DNA of 64,000 bases, taken from VRUE01 sp963727465. Lineage in GTDB: Bacteria; Actinomycetota; Thermoleophilia; Solirubrobacterales; 70-9. The notes beneath the pieces were generated by a model. It saw only the letters and a list, made by a program, of their open reading frames with translations, searched no databases and was not told the DNA's origin. Positions within the stretch are counted from its first letter, which is position 1. Each line of letters starts with the position of its first letter. The stretch is taken from positions 62,001 to 126,000 of the forward strand of contig CAVSGL010000003.1 of NCBI GenBank assembly GCA_963727465.1. Direction: 5' to 3'. The translations under genes and the position numbers were made by a program. This document shows positions 6,915-17,524 of the stretch, piece by piece.

Positions 6915-9900
6915 TCAGCCCGGCAGCTTCTCCTGCTGAGAGGCGTCCTCCGTCGGCGCGTCCTCCTCGGACTCGACCACCAGCGCGACGGCGCTGACGC
7001 GGTCGTCCTCCTTCATGTTCATCACGCGGACGCCCTGGGTCGCGCGGCCCATCTGCGAGATGCCGCCGGCTTCGGTGCGCTGCACCATGCCCTGCTGGGA
7101 GATGAAGAGCAGGTCCTGGTGCTCGCGCACGACCATCGCGCCGGCGAGGCCGCCCTTCTTCTCGGTCAACTTCGCCGTCAGCACGCCTTTGCCGCCGCGT
7201 CCCTTGACCGGGTACTCGGCGATCGAGGTGCGCTTGCCGTAGCCGTTCTCGGTGACGACGAAGAGCTCGGTGTCGTCGCGGGCGACGTCCATCGCCAGCA
7301 CCCGGTTCTGCTCGCCGTCGACCTTGCCGGCGACGTTCATTCCCTTGACGCCGGAGGCGACCCGGCCCATCGACCGCGCGGCGCTCTCGGCGAACCGCAC
7401 CGCGTGGCCCGACTTCGAGACCATCAGCAGGTCGTCTTCGCCGGAGGTCAGCCGCACGCCGACCAGCTCGTCGCCGTCGCGAATCTTGATCGCGATGATC
7501 CCGTCGGCGCGGATCGGCGTGTTGTAGTCGAGGAACTCGGTTTTCTTGATCTGGCCCTTGGCGGTGGCGAAGGCGAGGTACCTGTTCTCCTTGAAGTCGC
7601 GCGTCGGGATCACCGCCATCACGCGCTCGCCTTCGGTCAGCGGCAGCAGGTTGTTGAGCGAGCTGCCTTTCGAGGTGCGCGAGCCCTCCGGCAGCTCGTA
7701 GACCTTGAGCCGGTAGACCTTGCCGCGGTTGGTGAAGAAGAGCAGGTAGTCGTGGGTCGAGCAGATGTGCAGGTGGGCGATGTAGTCGTCGTCTTTGAGG
7801 TTCATCCCCATCACCCCGACGCCGCCGCGGCGCTGCTGGCGGTAGGTCGCGAGCGGCAGCCGCTTGACGTAGCCCGAGGCGGTCAGCGAGATCACCATCT
7901 GCTGGTCGGCGATCATGTCCTCGATCCCGACGTCGCCCTCGAAGTGGGCGATCTCGGTGCGCCGCTCGTCGCCATAGGAGCCCGTGATCTCCGCGAGCTC
8001 GTCCTTGACCAGGCCCAGGACCCTGGCCTCGTCGCCGAGGATCGCCCGCAGCTCGCCGATCCGCTCGATCAGGTCGGCGTGCTCGGCGCGGACTTTGTCG
8101 GCCTCCAGAGCGGTCAGCCGCTGTAGGCGCATGTCGAGGATCGCCTGCGCCTGCTCACGCGAGAGCTCGAACTGGGAGATCAGCCCTTCGCGCGCCGCGT
8201 CCGGGTCCTTCGAGCCGCGGATCAGTTTGATCACCGCGTCGAGGTTGTCGAGCGCGATCAGCAGCCCCTCGAGGATGTGAGCGCGGGCCTCGGCGCGGCG
8301 CAGTTCGTACTGGGTGCGGCGGGTGACGACCTCGCGCTGGTGGTCGACGTAGTACTTGACCAGCTCGAGCAGGCCCAGCGTGCGCGGCACGCCGTCGACC
8401 AGCGCGACCATGTTGATGCCGAAGCTGGTCTGCATCGCGGTTTTCTTGTAGAGGTTGTTGAGCACGACCTTGGCCGGCTGGCCGCCGCGCTTGAGCTCGA
8501 TCACCAGGCGCATGCCGGAGCGGTCGGTCTCGTCGCGCAGGTCGGAGATGCCCTCCAGTTTCTTGTCGCGGACGAGGTCGGCGATCTTCGTGATCAGGCC
8601 GTTGTCGCCGCCCTTCTTGACGGTGAAGGGGAGCTCGGTGACGACGATCGCGTCCTTGCCGCCCTTGAGCGGCTCGACGTGCGCCCGGGCGCGCACCTTG
8701 ACCGAGCCGCGGCCGGAGGCGTAGGCGTCGCGGATCCCCTCCAGGCTCATGATGCCGCCGCCGGGGAAGTCGGGGCCCTTGACGTGCGTCATCAGGCCGG
8801 CCAAGTCGATCGCGGGGTCATCGATGTAGGCGGCGACCGCGCCCGCGACCTCACGCAGGTTGTGCGGCGGAATGTTGGTCGCCATCCCGACCGCGATCCC
8901 CGACGAGCCGTTGACCAGCAGATTGGGGAAGCGCGCGGGCAGGACCTGCGGTTCCTGGATCGATTCGTCGTAGTTGGGCCCGAACTCGACCGTGTCCGCG
9001 TCGATGTCGCGCAGCAGCTCCGTCGCCAGCCGCGCCAGCCGCGCCTCGGTGTTGTGGCTGACGAAGCCGTTGGTGAGGAACGAGTGGTCGTCGCTGTCGA
9101 CCCGAATCGAGAACACCGGTTGAACACCCGCGTCTTCGACCGACTTCACCTCGGCGTAGAAGTAATCGCCGGTAACCAGCGGCTCGACCACCTCCCGAAC
9201 CTCCGGCGACGCGATCCGCTCCATGATCGCCGTGCCGCCCAGGGATTGCGGTGACCAAGTGAGCGGCGGTTCTCCTTCCGACTCCAAGTACGCGCCCATG
9301 AGGTCGTTCGGGTCCTGCTCGGGCATTGACTCGAGCTGTGAGCGAAGTTGAAGCACCCGGTCGCCCGGCTTTATCTCATCCAGCAGCTTCCACAGGAGGA
9401 GCGGCACCCCCGCCATGTCAACGAGGCAGAGGACCGGGTGGTTGTGCGTACCGGTCAGCTCATGGCCCTGCGAAGTGCGGAGGCGAAGCGTGGGATGGTC
9501 GCCGGAGTGAAAGAGCTTCGAAGCGCGCACGGGTCGGCCGAGGCGATCGAGCACCTCGAAGTCGACATCGGCGTCGGAGTTTGGTCGCGCGTCGGGAACC
9601 AGGGAATCGATCCGAACCGTGCCTTCGGTGGTCGCGACCCGCGTGTCGCCGGTCACGCAATAGCGCATCGCGGCCGCCGGGTCGTCGTCGATCGAGCCGA
9701 AGTTGCCCTGGCCGTCGACCAGCGGGTAGCGCAGGGAGAACTCCTGCGCCATGCGGACCAGGGTGTCGTAGATCGCCGAGTCGCCGTGGGGGTGGTACTT
9801 CCCCATCACCTCGCCGACGATCGTCGAGGACTTGCGGTAGGGCCTGGTCGGCTGGAGGCCGACATCGTGCATCGCGTAGAGCACCCGCCGGTGGACCGGC

Positions 9901-10031
9901 TTGAGCCCGTCGCGCACGTCCGGCAGCGCCCGGCCGACGATCACGCTCATCGCGTAATCGAGGTAGGACGAGCGCATCTCTTTCTCGAGCTCGCGCTCCT
10001 CGATCCGCCCGGTCAGGGCCTCCAGCGCCAT
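6915..10031 (-). CDS. gyrA: DNA gyrase subunit A with in-frame intein
   Basis: Catalytic subunit of gyrase, which introduces negative supercoils using a transient double-strand break. The 1038-residue precursor contains the breakage-reunion domain (HRRVLYAMHD, DGQGNFGSIDDDPAAAMRY), then a 203-residue intein at 125-327, then TEARLARLA and the six-bladed C-terminal DNA-wrapping domain including RRGGVGVMG (GyrA-box type QRRGGVG). The intein interrupts directly after catalytic Tyr124, so activity depends on splicing; the mature protein would be 835 residues. It lies 31 bases downstream of gyrB on the same strand and is presumably cotranscribed. Confidence 0.97.
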   Translation of the reverse strand: MALEALTGRIEERELEKEMRSSYLDYAMSVIVGRALPDVRDGLKPVHRRVLYAMHDVGLQPTRPYRKSSTIVGEVMGKYHPHGDSAIYDTLVRMAQEFSLRYPLVDGQGNFGSIDDDPAAAMRYCVTGDTRVATTEGTVRIDSLVPDARPNSDADVDFEVLDRLGRPVRASKLFHSGDHPTLRLRTSQGHELTGTHNHPVLCLVDMAGVPLLLWKLLDEIKPGDRVLQLRSQLESMPEQDPNDLMGAYLESEGEPPLTWSPQSLGGTAIMERIASPEVREVVEPLVTGDYFYAEVKSVEDAGVQPVFSIRVDSDDHSFLTNGFVSHNTEARLARLATELLRDIDADTVEFGPNYDESIQEPQVLPARFPNLLVNGSSGIAVGMATNIPPHNLREVAGAVAAYIDDPAIDLAGLMTHVKGPDFPGGGIMSLEGIRDAYASGRGSVKVRARAHVEPLKGGKDAIVVTELPFTVKKGGDNGLITKIADLVRDKKLEGISDLRDETDRSGMRLVIELKRGGQPAKVVLNNLYKKTAMQTSFGINMVALVDGVPRTLGLLELVKYYVDHQREVVTRRTQYELRRAEARAHILEGLLIALDNLDAVIKLIRGSKDPDAAREGLISQFELSREQAQAILDMRLQRLTALEADKVRAEHADLIERIGELRAILGDEARVLGLVKDELAEITGSYGDERRTEIAHFEGDVGIEDMIADQQMVISLTASGYVKRLPLATYRQQRRGGVGVMGMNLKDDDYIAHLHICSTHDYLLFFTNRGKVYRLKVYELPEGSRTSKGSSLNNLLPLTEGERVMAVIPTRDFKENRYLAFATAKGQIKKTEFLDYNTPIRADGIIAIKIRDGDELVGVRLTSGEDDLLMVSKSGHAVRFAESAARSMGRVASGVKGMNVAGKVDGEQNRVLAMDVARDDTELFVVTENGYGKRTSIAEYPVKGRGGKGVLTAKLTEKKGGLAGAMVVREHQDLLFISQQGMVQRTEAGGISQMGRATQGVRVMNMKEDDRVSAVALVVESEEDAPTEDASQQEKLPG
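9051..9659 (-). other. GyrA mini-intein (203 residues, no homing endonuclease)
   Basis: Self-splicing insert from Cys125 to Asn327 of GyrA. Splicing blocks are visible: N-terminal nucleophile Cys in YCVTGDTRVAT, block B THNHPVLC, block F VQPVFSIRVDSDDHSFLTNG, and C-terminal VSHN followed by the +1 nucleophile Thr. It has the same insertion site and many of the same residues as mycobacterial GyrA inteins (shared stretches LFHSG, LWKL, DEIKPGD). Between blocks B and F there are only about 100 residues without LAGLIDADG motifs, so it is a mini-intein. Confidence 0.95.
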
Positions 10032-10062
10032 CTACCCGCCCCCTCTCCGGTACCCGGTCAGA

Positions 10063-12495
<2,433 letters not shown>

Positions 12496-12518
12496 CTGGT
12501 CCCTTCCGCATTTCAGAC

Positions 12519-12560
12519 AAAACCCCGACCGCCTGGCGCTTGACGCGCGCCTGGTCGGGG
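12519..12560 (-). promoter_or_regulatory. Terminator-like hairpin in the gyrB leader (possible attenuator)
   Basis: On the minus strand CCCCGACC (12560-12553) pairs with GGTCGGGG (12530-12523), with an inner GGCGC/GCGCC stem, followed at once by TTTT (12522-12519). Only 23 bases separate it from the gyrB TTG, too few to fit a full promoter with leader, so gyrB transcripts starting upstream must read through it. Upstream are T-rich and TATCCT/TATGTC elements (around 12570-12585) that could be the promoter. Confidence 0.6.
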
Positions 12561-12652
12561 CATAGATCGAGTTGACATAAGGATACCAGTTCGGGTCCCT
12601 GGAACCGCAGGCCGGACCTAAAAAAATCCCTGCAAATTTACATAAAACGTGC

Positions 12653-12958
12653 CTAATCCCCGGCAGTTTCGACACGAAAGTGCAAAGCGCGCGGCGCGGT
12701 CGACCCGAGACGCTGCTCGAGGTTCTCCTGAAGGCGCCCCTGCATCAGGTCGAGCTCCTCCGCCCAGACCGGGTCCGAACAGGCGACGGTGACCACGCCG
12801 CCGCGCTCGGCGACGGGGCGCGCGACCGCGGCGATCCGCTCGCCGACGGCCTCCCTCCAGACAGCCTGCACCGCGGCGAGGCCGGTTTTCGGCGCCGCCT
12901 GCCTGCGCGCACTCTGGAAGGCGCTCGCGGCCGGCCGGGGCATGCGGCGCCGGCTCAT
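12653..12958 (-). CDS. dciA: DciA-like protein (DUF721)
   Basis: 101-residue DUF721 protein; DciA loads or regulates the replicative helicase DnaB in bacteria lacking DnaC/DnaI. The recognisable core is VQAVWREAVGERIAAVARPV followed by VVTVACSDPVWAEELDLMQ. It overlaps recF by four bases (ATGA-type) and lies between recF and gyrB, the standard actinobacterial position. The following 157 bases to gyrB contain the leader hairpin and AT-rich stretches. Confidence 0.88.
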   Translation of the reverse strand: MSRRRMPRPAASAFQSARRQAAPKTGLAAVQAVWREAVGERIAAVARPVAERGGVVTVACSDPVWAEELDLMQGRLQENLEQRLGSTAPRALHFRVETAGD

Positions 12959-14043
12959 GCGGCCGCGGCCTCGGATGCCTCGAACGGCGCCCGCACCACA
13001 CGGCGCCGGGCCGCCGCGGGCACCGACTCCTCGGCCGCCGCCGTGACCAGCGCCTGGCCGCCGCCGGCCAGGCGCGCGACGAGGAGATCGCGCCGCTGCG
13101 GGTCGAGCTCGCTCATCACGTCGTCGAGCAGGAGCAGCGGGGCGACGCGGCGGGCGGCGAGCAGAGCCTCGCGCTCGGCGAACAACAGGGCGAGGAGGGC
13201 GGCGCGCTGCTGGCCCTGCGACCCGTAGCGGCGCAGGGACTTGTCGGCGACAATCAGCTTCAGCTCGTCCAGGTGCGGGCCCCAGGAGGTTCGCCCGAGG
13301 CGCAGATCCGCGTCGCGGCGCTCCACGAGACCGGCACAGATCTCGTCTGCCGAGCCCTCGGCTCGCGGCGCGTACTCGAGCCGTGCCTCGCCGGCGAGCC
13401 CGAGATCCGCCGCGGCGGCGGCGAACGGAGGAGCGAGCTCGGCGACCGCCTCCGCGCGGGCGGCGATCAGCGCCTCGGCCGCCTCGGCCAGCGATCTGTC
13501 CCAGACCTCGATGTCGCCGGCAGCCCGCCCGGAGGCGAGGCCGCCGAGCAGCGCGTTGCGCTGCGCCAGCGCCTGGCCGTAGCGTTGGCGCAGCGGCGAC
13601 CGCCGCGGCCAGCGCGCCGCGACGTAGCGGTCGATATGGGCGCGGCGCTCGGCCGGCGGTCCCTTGACCAGCGTCAGCCGGTCCGGCGAGAAGACGGCGA
13701 CCGGCGGGCGCTGGCGGGCGATCTCCGCCGGCTCGGCCGGGCTGCCGTCGAGCAGATGCCGCCTGCCTTCGCCGCGGCTGACCGACGCGAGCAGCCGGTG
13801 CTCGATCCCGTCACCGTCGCGCAGCGTCGCCTCCGCGCGAGCGAAGGGCGCGCCGAAGGGGATCAGCTCACGCCGGTCAGAGGTCCTGAACGAACGGCCG
13901 GTGAGGGCGAAGTAGAGGGCCTCCAGCAGGTTCGTCTTGCCGGCGCCATTGGGCCCGATCAGGCTGACGATCCCCTCGCCCAGCTCGATCCGCACATCGG
14001 TCAGGCTGCGCAGCGGCCTCGCTTCGACGGCGGCAACCAGCAC
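12955..14043 (-). CDS. recF: DNA replication and repair protein RecF
   Basis: SMC-like ATPase that helps RecOR load RecA at gaps. Walker A GPNGAGKTN starts at residue 30, the Walker B region LLLLDDVMSELDPQRR is near the C-terminus, and the signature region GSQGQQRAALLALLFA precedes it. 362 residues is normal length. It starts 13 bases after dnaN and overlaps dciA, in the conserved dnaN-recF-dciA-gyrB order. Confidence 0.94.
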   Translation of the reverse strand: MLVAAVEARPLRSLTDVRIELGEGIVSLIGPNGAGKTNLLEALYFALTGRSFRTSDRRELIPFGAPFARAEATLRDGDGIEHRLLASVSRGEGRRHLLDGSPAEPAEIARQRPPVAVFSPDRLTLVKGPPAERRAHIDRYVAARWPRRSPLRQRYGQALAQRNALLGGLASGRAAGDIEVWDRSLAEAAEALIAARAEAVAELAPPFAAAAADLGLAGEARLEYAPRAEGSADEICAGLVERRDADLRLGRTSWGPHLDELKLIVADKSLRRYGSQGQQRAALLALLFAEREALLAARRVAPLLLLDDVMSELDPQRRDLLVARLAGGGQALVTAAAEESVPAAARRRVVRAPFEASEAAAA

Positions 14044-14056
14044 CGGGAGGGCGCCC

Positions 14057-15163
14057 TCAGACGTTGAGGCGGATCGGCATCACGAGGTAGCGGAAGTCTT
14101 CGTTGTCGACGGGCTGAAGCAGGCCGGGCCGCAGCGGCGAGATCAGCCGCAGCATCACCTCGTCGCCCTCGACGCTTTCGATCCCGTCGCGGAGGAACTC
14201 GGGATTGAAGCCGATCTCCAGCGGCTCGCCCTCGAAGGCCGCCGGCATCGTCTCTTCGGCGTCGCCGATGTCGGGCGTCGACGCCGAGATCTTCAGCTCG
14301 CCCGGCGCGAAGGAAAGCCGCAGCGGCGCGTTGCGCTGGGCCAGTTGGCTCACGCGGCGGGCGACATCGAGGAATTCCGGGCGCGGCAAACGCACGTCGT
14401 GCTCGTAGGACTCCGGCAGGAGCTGTCGAAAGCTGGGGAACTGGCCGTCGATCAGCCTCGTGTTGAGGAGGATCGACCCTGCCTTGAACACGGCCTGGTT
14501 GGGCAGCAGGCTGACCGCGACCTCGTCGACGCCGTCGCCGCCGACGAGGCGGGCGAGCTCGCGCAGCGCCTTGGCCGGGATGTTGGCTTCGAGCTCGCCG
14601 CCGACCGTGCCCTGGAGCTCGGTTCGCTTCACCGCGAGGCGGTAGGAATCGGTCGCGACCATCGTCATCTCCTGGCCGGAGGCGCTGACCAGCACCCCCG
14701 TCAGAACCGGCCGCATGTCGTCGCGGGACGCCGCTCGCGCGACCAGATCCACCGTCTCGGCAAGCGCCTGGGCGGGAATCTTCAGCGGCTCGTCGCCCTC
14801 GTCGGGCAGGGCGGGGAAATCCTCGGCCGGCAGGATGCGCAGGTGAAAGCTAGAGCCGCCGCTGCGTATCTCGACGTCTCGCTCGGACTCGCGCAGCTCG
14901 ATCTCGACACTCTCGTCACCCAGCGAGCGGGCGAGCTCGGCGAGCAGCCGGCCCGGGAGCAGGACGGAGCCGCCGCTGGAGACCTCGGCGCCGAGCGCCG
15001 TCCGCAGGCCCAGCTCGCCGTCGGTGGCGGTCAGCGTGACGCCGTTCTCGGAAGCGCCGATGAGGATGCCCGAGAGCGCCTGCGTCGCGGCCCGGGTGGA
15101 GACGGCGCGCGAGACGATCGAGAGCTTGGAGACGAGCTCGGTGCGTTTGGTGATCAGCTTCAA
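14057..15163 (-). CDS. dnaN: DNA polymerase III sliding clamp (beta subunit)
   Basis: Ring-shaped clamp tethering polymerase to DNA. The protein opens KLITKRTELVSKLSIVSRAVS and ends YLVMPIRL, characteristic of both clamp termini, with three repeated clamp domains between. The frame extends to an ATG at 15217, but I prefer TTG at 15163: AAGAGGA lies ten bases upstream and the conserved N-terminus begins immediately. The ATG alternative adds 18 unconserved residues and lacks a ribosome site. Confidence 0.93.
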   Translation of the reverse strand: MKLITKRTELVSKLSIVSRAVSTRAATQALSGILIGASENGVTLTATDGELGLRTALGAEVSSGGSVLLPGRLLAELARSLGDESVEIELRESERDVEIRSGGSSFHLRILPAEDFPALPDEGDEPLKIPAQALAETVDLVARAASRDDMRPVLTGVLVSASGQEMTMVATDSYRLAVKRTELQGTVGGELEANIPAKALRELARLVGGDGVDEVAVSLLPNQAVFKAGSILLNTRLIDGQFPSFRQLLPESYEHDVRLPRPEFLDVARRVSQLAQRNAPLRLSFAPGELKISASTPDIGDAEETMPAAFEGEPLEIGFNPEFLRDGIESVEGDEVMLRLISPLRPGLLQPVDNEDFRYLVMPIRLNV

Positions 15164-15196
15164 ATGAGTGCTGTCCTCTTGAGTTGGATTAGTGCT

Positions 15197-15329
15197 TGTG
15201 GAAACTGCCAGGCTCATCGCGATCCGGCGTGTTCATGCGATTTTCAGCTTGTGGACGAGGTTGGGGAAAGTATCGATTCTGGCACGGGGATCGGCGGTCA
15301 ACGCGCGCCGCGCCGGGGGCTGTGGATAG
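15197..15329. other. Candidate oriC: three DnaA-box-like sites at the dnaA-dnaN junction
   Basis: Three nonamers in the same orientation fit or nearly fit the high-GC DnaA-box pattern (Y)(Y)NTCCACA: GTTTCCACA (15205-15197), TCGTCCACA (15258-15250) and CTATCCACA (15329-15321). The dnaA-dnaN gap is short (134 bases with the TTG start of dnaN), and the last box lies in the 3' end of dnaA. Gene order and the nearby parS-like site support an origin here, but box number and AT content are low compared with other actinobacterial origins. Confidence 0.4.
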
Positions 15330-16626
15330 CCGAGCGCAACTCGCTGACCTGACGCGCGAGGTCGGCGTCGCCGGCGAGGGTCGCTTCGGCGCGGCGCAGC
15401 GAGTTGAGCACGGTGGTGTGATCGCGGCCGCCGTAGAGGCGGCCGATCTGGGGGAGCGAGAGGTCGGTCGCCTCGCGGGTGAGGAGGATCGCTATTTGCC
15501 GCGCTCGCAGTGGGGTGGCGGCGCGGCTGGTGCCAACCAGCTCGGCGCGTGAGATGCCGAAGACCGATGCGACGCGCTGCTGAATCTGCTCGACGGTGGT
15601 CGGCTCGCTCGGCTGGGATCGGTTGGGGATCAACTCGGCGATCAGCTCGGCGCTGAGCGGCTTGGCGGTGAGCGATGCGTGTGCGATCACCCTCGTCAGG
15701 GCGCCGTGCAGGCGCCGCACGTTGGCGTCGATGCGGCGAGCGAGCTCGGAGAGCGCGTCCTGATCCTCGGTCTCGATCCCGGCCTCGCGGGCCAGGCGCT
15801 GGAGCACGGTCAGGCGGGTGGCGAGGTCGGGTGGTTCGACGGGGATCGCCAGCCCCCACTCGAACCTGTCGCGCAGGCGGGCCTCGAGCGTCGAGAGCTC
15901 GCTGGGCAGGCGGTCGGCGGAGAGGACGAGCTGGCTGCCGCCCTCGTAGAGGGCGTTGAAGGTATGGAAGAACTCCTCTTCGGTGTGCTGCTTGCCCTGG
16001 AGGAACTGGACGTCGTCGACGAGCAGGACGTCGAGGTCGCGGTAGCGGTTCTTGAACTGCTCGGCGCCGCTGGTGCGCAGGGCGCCGACGAACTCGTTGG
16101 TGAAGCTCTCCGCGGTCGTATAGCGGACGCTGAGGCCGGGGGCGTTGACGCTGAGGTAGTTGGCGACCGCGCCCAGCAGATGCGTCTTGCCGAGCCCTGG
16201 GGGGCCGTGCAGGAAGAGCGGGTTGTAGGCCTCCGACGGCGTCTCGGCCACGGCCAGGGCGGCGGCGTGCGCAGCGCGATTGCCCTCGCCGATCACGAAG
16301 CGGTCGAATGTGTAATTGGGGTTCAGCTCGACGGCCGGCGCCCGATCGGGGCCTGTGGGCTCGCTCTCGCCGCTCGCGAACGCGACCTCGGTCGCGGCGG
16401 CGCCGGCGGCGCCCAGCGCTTCCTGTAGCAGTGAGCCGTAGCGGCGCTCGACCCAGGTGCGGATGCCGTCCGGGGCGCTCAGATAGAGCGTCGCGCCCTG
16501 TTGCCCGACCGGCCGCAACGGCTCCAGCCAGATCTCGAAGGTCGAGCGCGGGACCGACGCTCTCAGGTGGTTGCGGACCTCTTTCCAGAGGGCTTCGAGG
16601 TTCTGTTCCGAGGGGTCCGCGGGCAC
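15298..16626 (-). CDS. dnaA: Chromosomal replication initiator protein DnaA
   Basis: Binds DnaA boxes and melts the origin. With GTG at 16626 the protein has 442 residues: domain I (EQNLEALWKEVRNHL), a short linker, AAA+ core with Walker A GPPGLGKT at 141-148 and Walker B VLLVDDVQFL near 200, and the C-terminal box-binding domain (REATDLSLPQIGRLYGGRDH then TTVLNSLRRAE). The frame extends far upstream into rpmH and rnpA antisense, which I reject. No strong ribosome site is seen before the GTG. Confidence 0.95.
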   Translation of the reverse strand: MPADPSEQNLEALWKEVRNHLRASVPRSTFEIWLEPLRPVGQQGATLYLSAPDGIRTWVERRYGSLLQEALGAAGAAATEVAFASGESEPTGPDRAPAVELNPNYTFDRFVIGEGNRAAHAAALAVAETPSEAYNPLFLHGPPGLGKTHLLGAVANYLSVNAPGLSVRYTTAESFTNEFVGALRTSGAEQFKNRYRDLDVLLVDDVQFLQGKQHTEEEFFHTFNALYEGGSQLVLSADRLPSELSTLEARLRDRFEWGLAIPVEPPDLATRLTVLQRLAREAGIETEDQDALSELARRIDANVRRLHGALTRVIAHASLTAKPLSAELIAELIPNRSQPSEPTTVEQIQQRVASVFGISRAELVGTSRAATPLRARQIAILLTREATDLSLPQIGRLYGGRDHTTVLNSLRRAEATLAGDADLARQVSELRSAIHSPRRGAR

Positions 16627-16684
16627 CGCTGAGCGACCATAGCGGCGCCCGCCGAGCACGAGCCGCGCCTGCTCGCAAATGCCG

Positions 16685-16699
16685 GAGAAATGATTTCTC
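16685..16699. promoter_or_regulatory. Palindrome between divergent dnaA and rpmH
   Basis: GAGAAATGATTTCTC is a perfect 6-3-6 palindrome in the only AT-rich part of the 120-base divergent region. It lies about 30 bases upstream of the rpmH TATACT hexamer and 60 bases upstream of dnaA, a suitable place for an operator acting on either promoter. No regulator is identified. Confidence 0.4.
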
Positions 16700-16730
16700 G
16701 CGCGTCGGCTCGGTCTCCCTCGCGCGTCCG

Positions 16731-16736
16731 TATACT
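16731..16736 (+). promoter_or_regulatory. -10 element TATACT of rpmH
   Basis: TATACT lies 10 bases before the rpmH ATG at 16747. Transcription would begin about 4 bases before the ATG, giving a nearly leaderless mRNA; there is no purine-rich ribosome site in CGACGGCCA. No convincing -35 hexamer is visible. Confidence 0.6.
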
Positions 16737-16746
16737 GCGACGGCCA

Positions 16747-16881
16747 ATGAAGCGCACCTACCAGCCGAAGAGACGAAAGCGAGCCAAGACGCACGGCTTT
16801 CGGGCGCGGATGCGTACGCGCAGCGGCCGTGCGATCTTGAAGCGACGGCGCAGCAAAGGCCGAAAGCGGCTGACGCCCTAG
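16747..16881 (+). CDS. rpmH: Ribosomal protein bL34
   Basis: 44-residue, strongly basic protein beginning MKRTYQPKRRKRAKTHGF and ending GRKRLTP, diagnostic of bL34 of the large ribosomal subunit. The ATG is chosen by the conserved N-terminus; upstream codons in the frame are not bL34. The rnpA ATG follows two bases after the stop, as in most bacteria. Confidence 0.97.
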   Translation: MKRTYQPKRRKRAKTHGFRARMRTRSGRAILKRRRSKGRKRLTP

Positions 16882-16883
16882 GG

Positions 16884-17252
16884 ATGGCGAAGCGACGCCG
16901 TCTCTCGCGCAGCGGCGAGTTCGACCGCGTCTACCGCGACGGCTCTTCGCACGCGACCCGTTACCTCGTGCTCTACAGCTTCCCCCGCAAGAACGACGAA
17001 GACGCCGACGACGTGCGGCTGGGCGTCTCGGTGAGCCGCAAGGTCGGCGGCGCGGTCGATCGCAACAAGGTGAAGCGCACGCTGCGCGAGGCGTTCTGGG
17101 AGCTCTCGGATCGGTTGCCGGACAGGCACGATTTCGTCGTCGTCGCCCGCCCCGAGATCGGGAGCCTGGTCGAGCGGGAGGGCACCGCGGGCGTGCGCAG
17201 CAGCCTCGAAGAAGCACTGGCGCACACGCTGCCGGGGGAGCGTTCCACGTGA
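16884..17252 (+). CDS. rnpA: Ribonuclease P protein component
   Basis: Protein cofactor of RNase P, which matures tRNA 5' ends. The 122-residue product starts AKRRRLSRSGEFDRVYRDG and has the RNR-type motif VGGAVDRNKVKRTLREAF. Its last codons overlap a parS-like sequence and the yidD GTG (GTGA, 4-base overlap), indicating coupling in the rpmH-rnpA-yidD-yidC operon. Confidence 0.95.
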   Translation: MAKRRRLSRSGEFDRVYRDGSSHATRYLVLYSFPRKNDEDADDVRLGVSVSRKVGGAVDRNKVKRTLREAFWELSDRLPDRHDFVVVARPEIGSLVEREGTAGVRSSLEEALAHTLPGERST

Positions 17253-17256
17253 AACG
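17241..17256. promoter_or_regulatory. parS-like centromere site
   Basis: CGTTCCACGTGAAACG matches 13 of 14 positions of the GTTTCACGTGAAAC core bound by ParB in actinobacteria, with a C for T at the fourth core base. It spans the rnpA stop codon and yidD start and lies about 4 kb from parA/parB, as expected for an origin-proximal parS. Confidence 0.6.
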
Positions 17257-17524
17257 GTTGCTGCTGGCTCCGATCGCCGCCTACCGGCGCTGGGTCTCGC
17301 CGTCGCTGCCGCGCCGCTGCCGCTACGAGCCGACCTGCTCGCAGTACGCGACGGACTCGATTCGCCGCTTCGGGTTGCGCGGCGTCCTGCTCGCCGCCTG
17401 GCGCCTGCTGCGCTGCAATCCGTTCAGCCACGGCGGCTTCGATCCGGTCCCCGACCGCTTCACGCTGCGCGTCGGCCCGGTCGACCCCGCCGAGTACCAC
17501 CGCCATCACGGAGCACATAGCTGA
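17249..17524 (+). CDS. yidD: Membrane protein insertion efficiency factor YidD
   Basis: Small membrane-associated protein helping YidC-dependent insertion. The family signature is clear: IAAYRRWVSPSLPRRCRY, EPTCSQYATDSIRRFG and RCNPFSHGGFDPVP. 91 residues from a GTG overlapping the rnpA stop; its own stop overlaps the yidC ATG by one base. Confidence 0.94.
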   Translation: MKRLLLAPIAAYRRWVSPSLPRRCRYEPTCSQYATDSIRRFGLRGVLLAAWRLLRCNPFSHGGFDPVPDRFTLRVGPVDPAEYHRHHGAHS

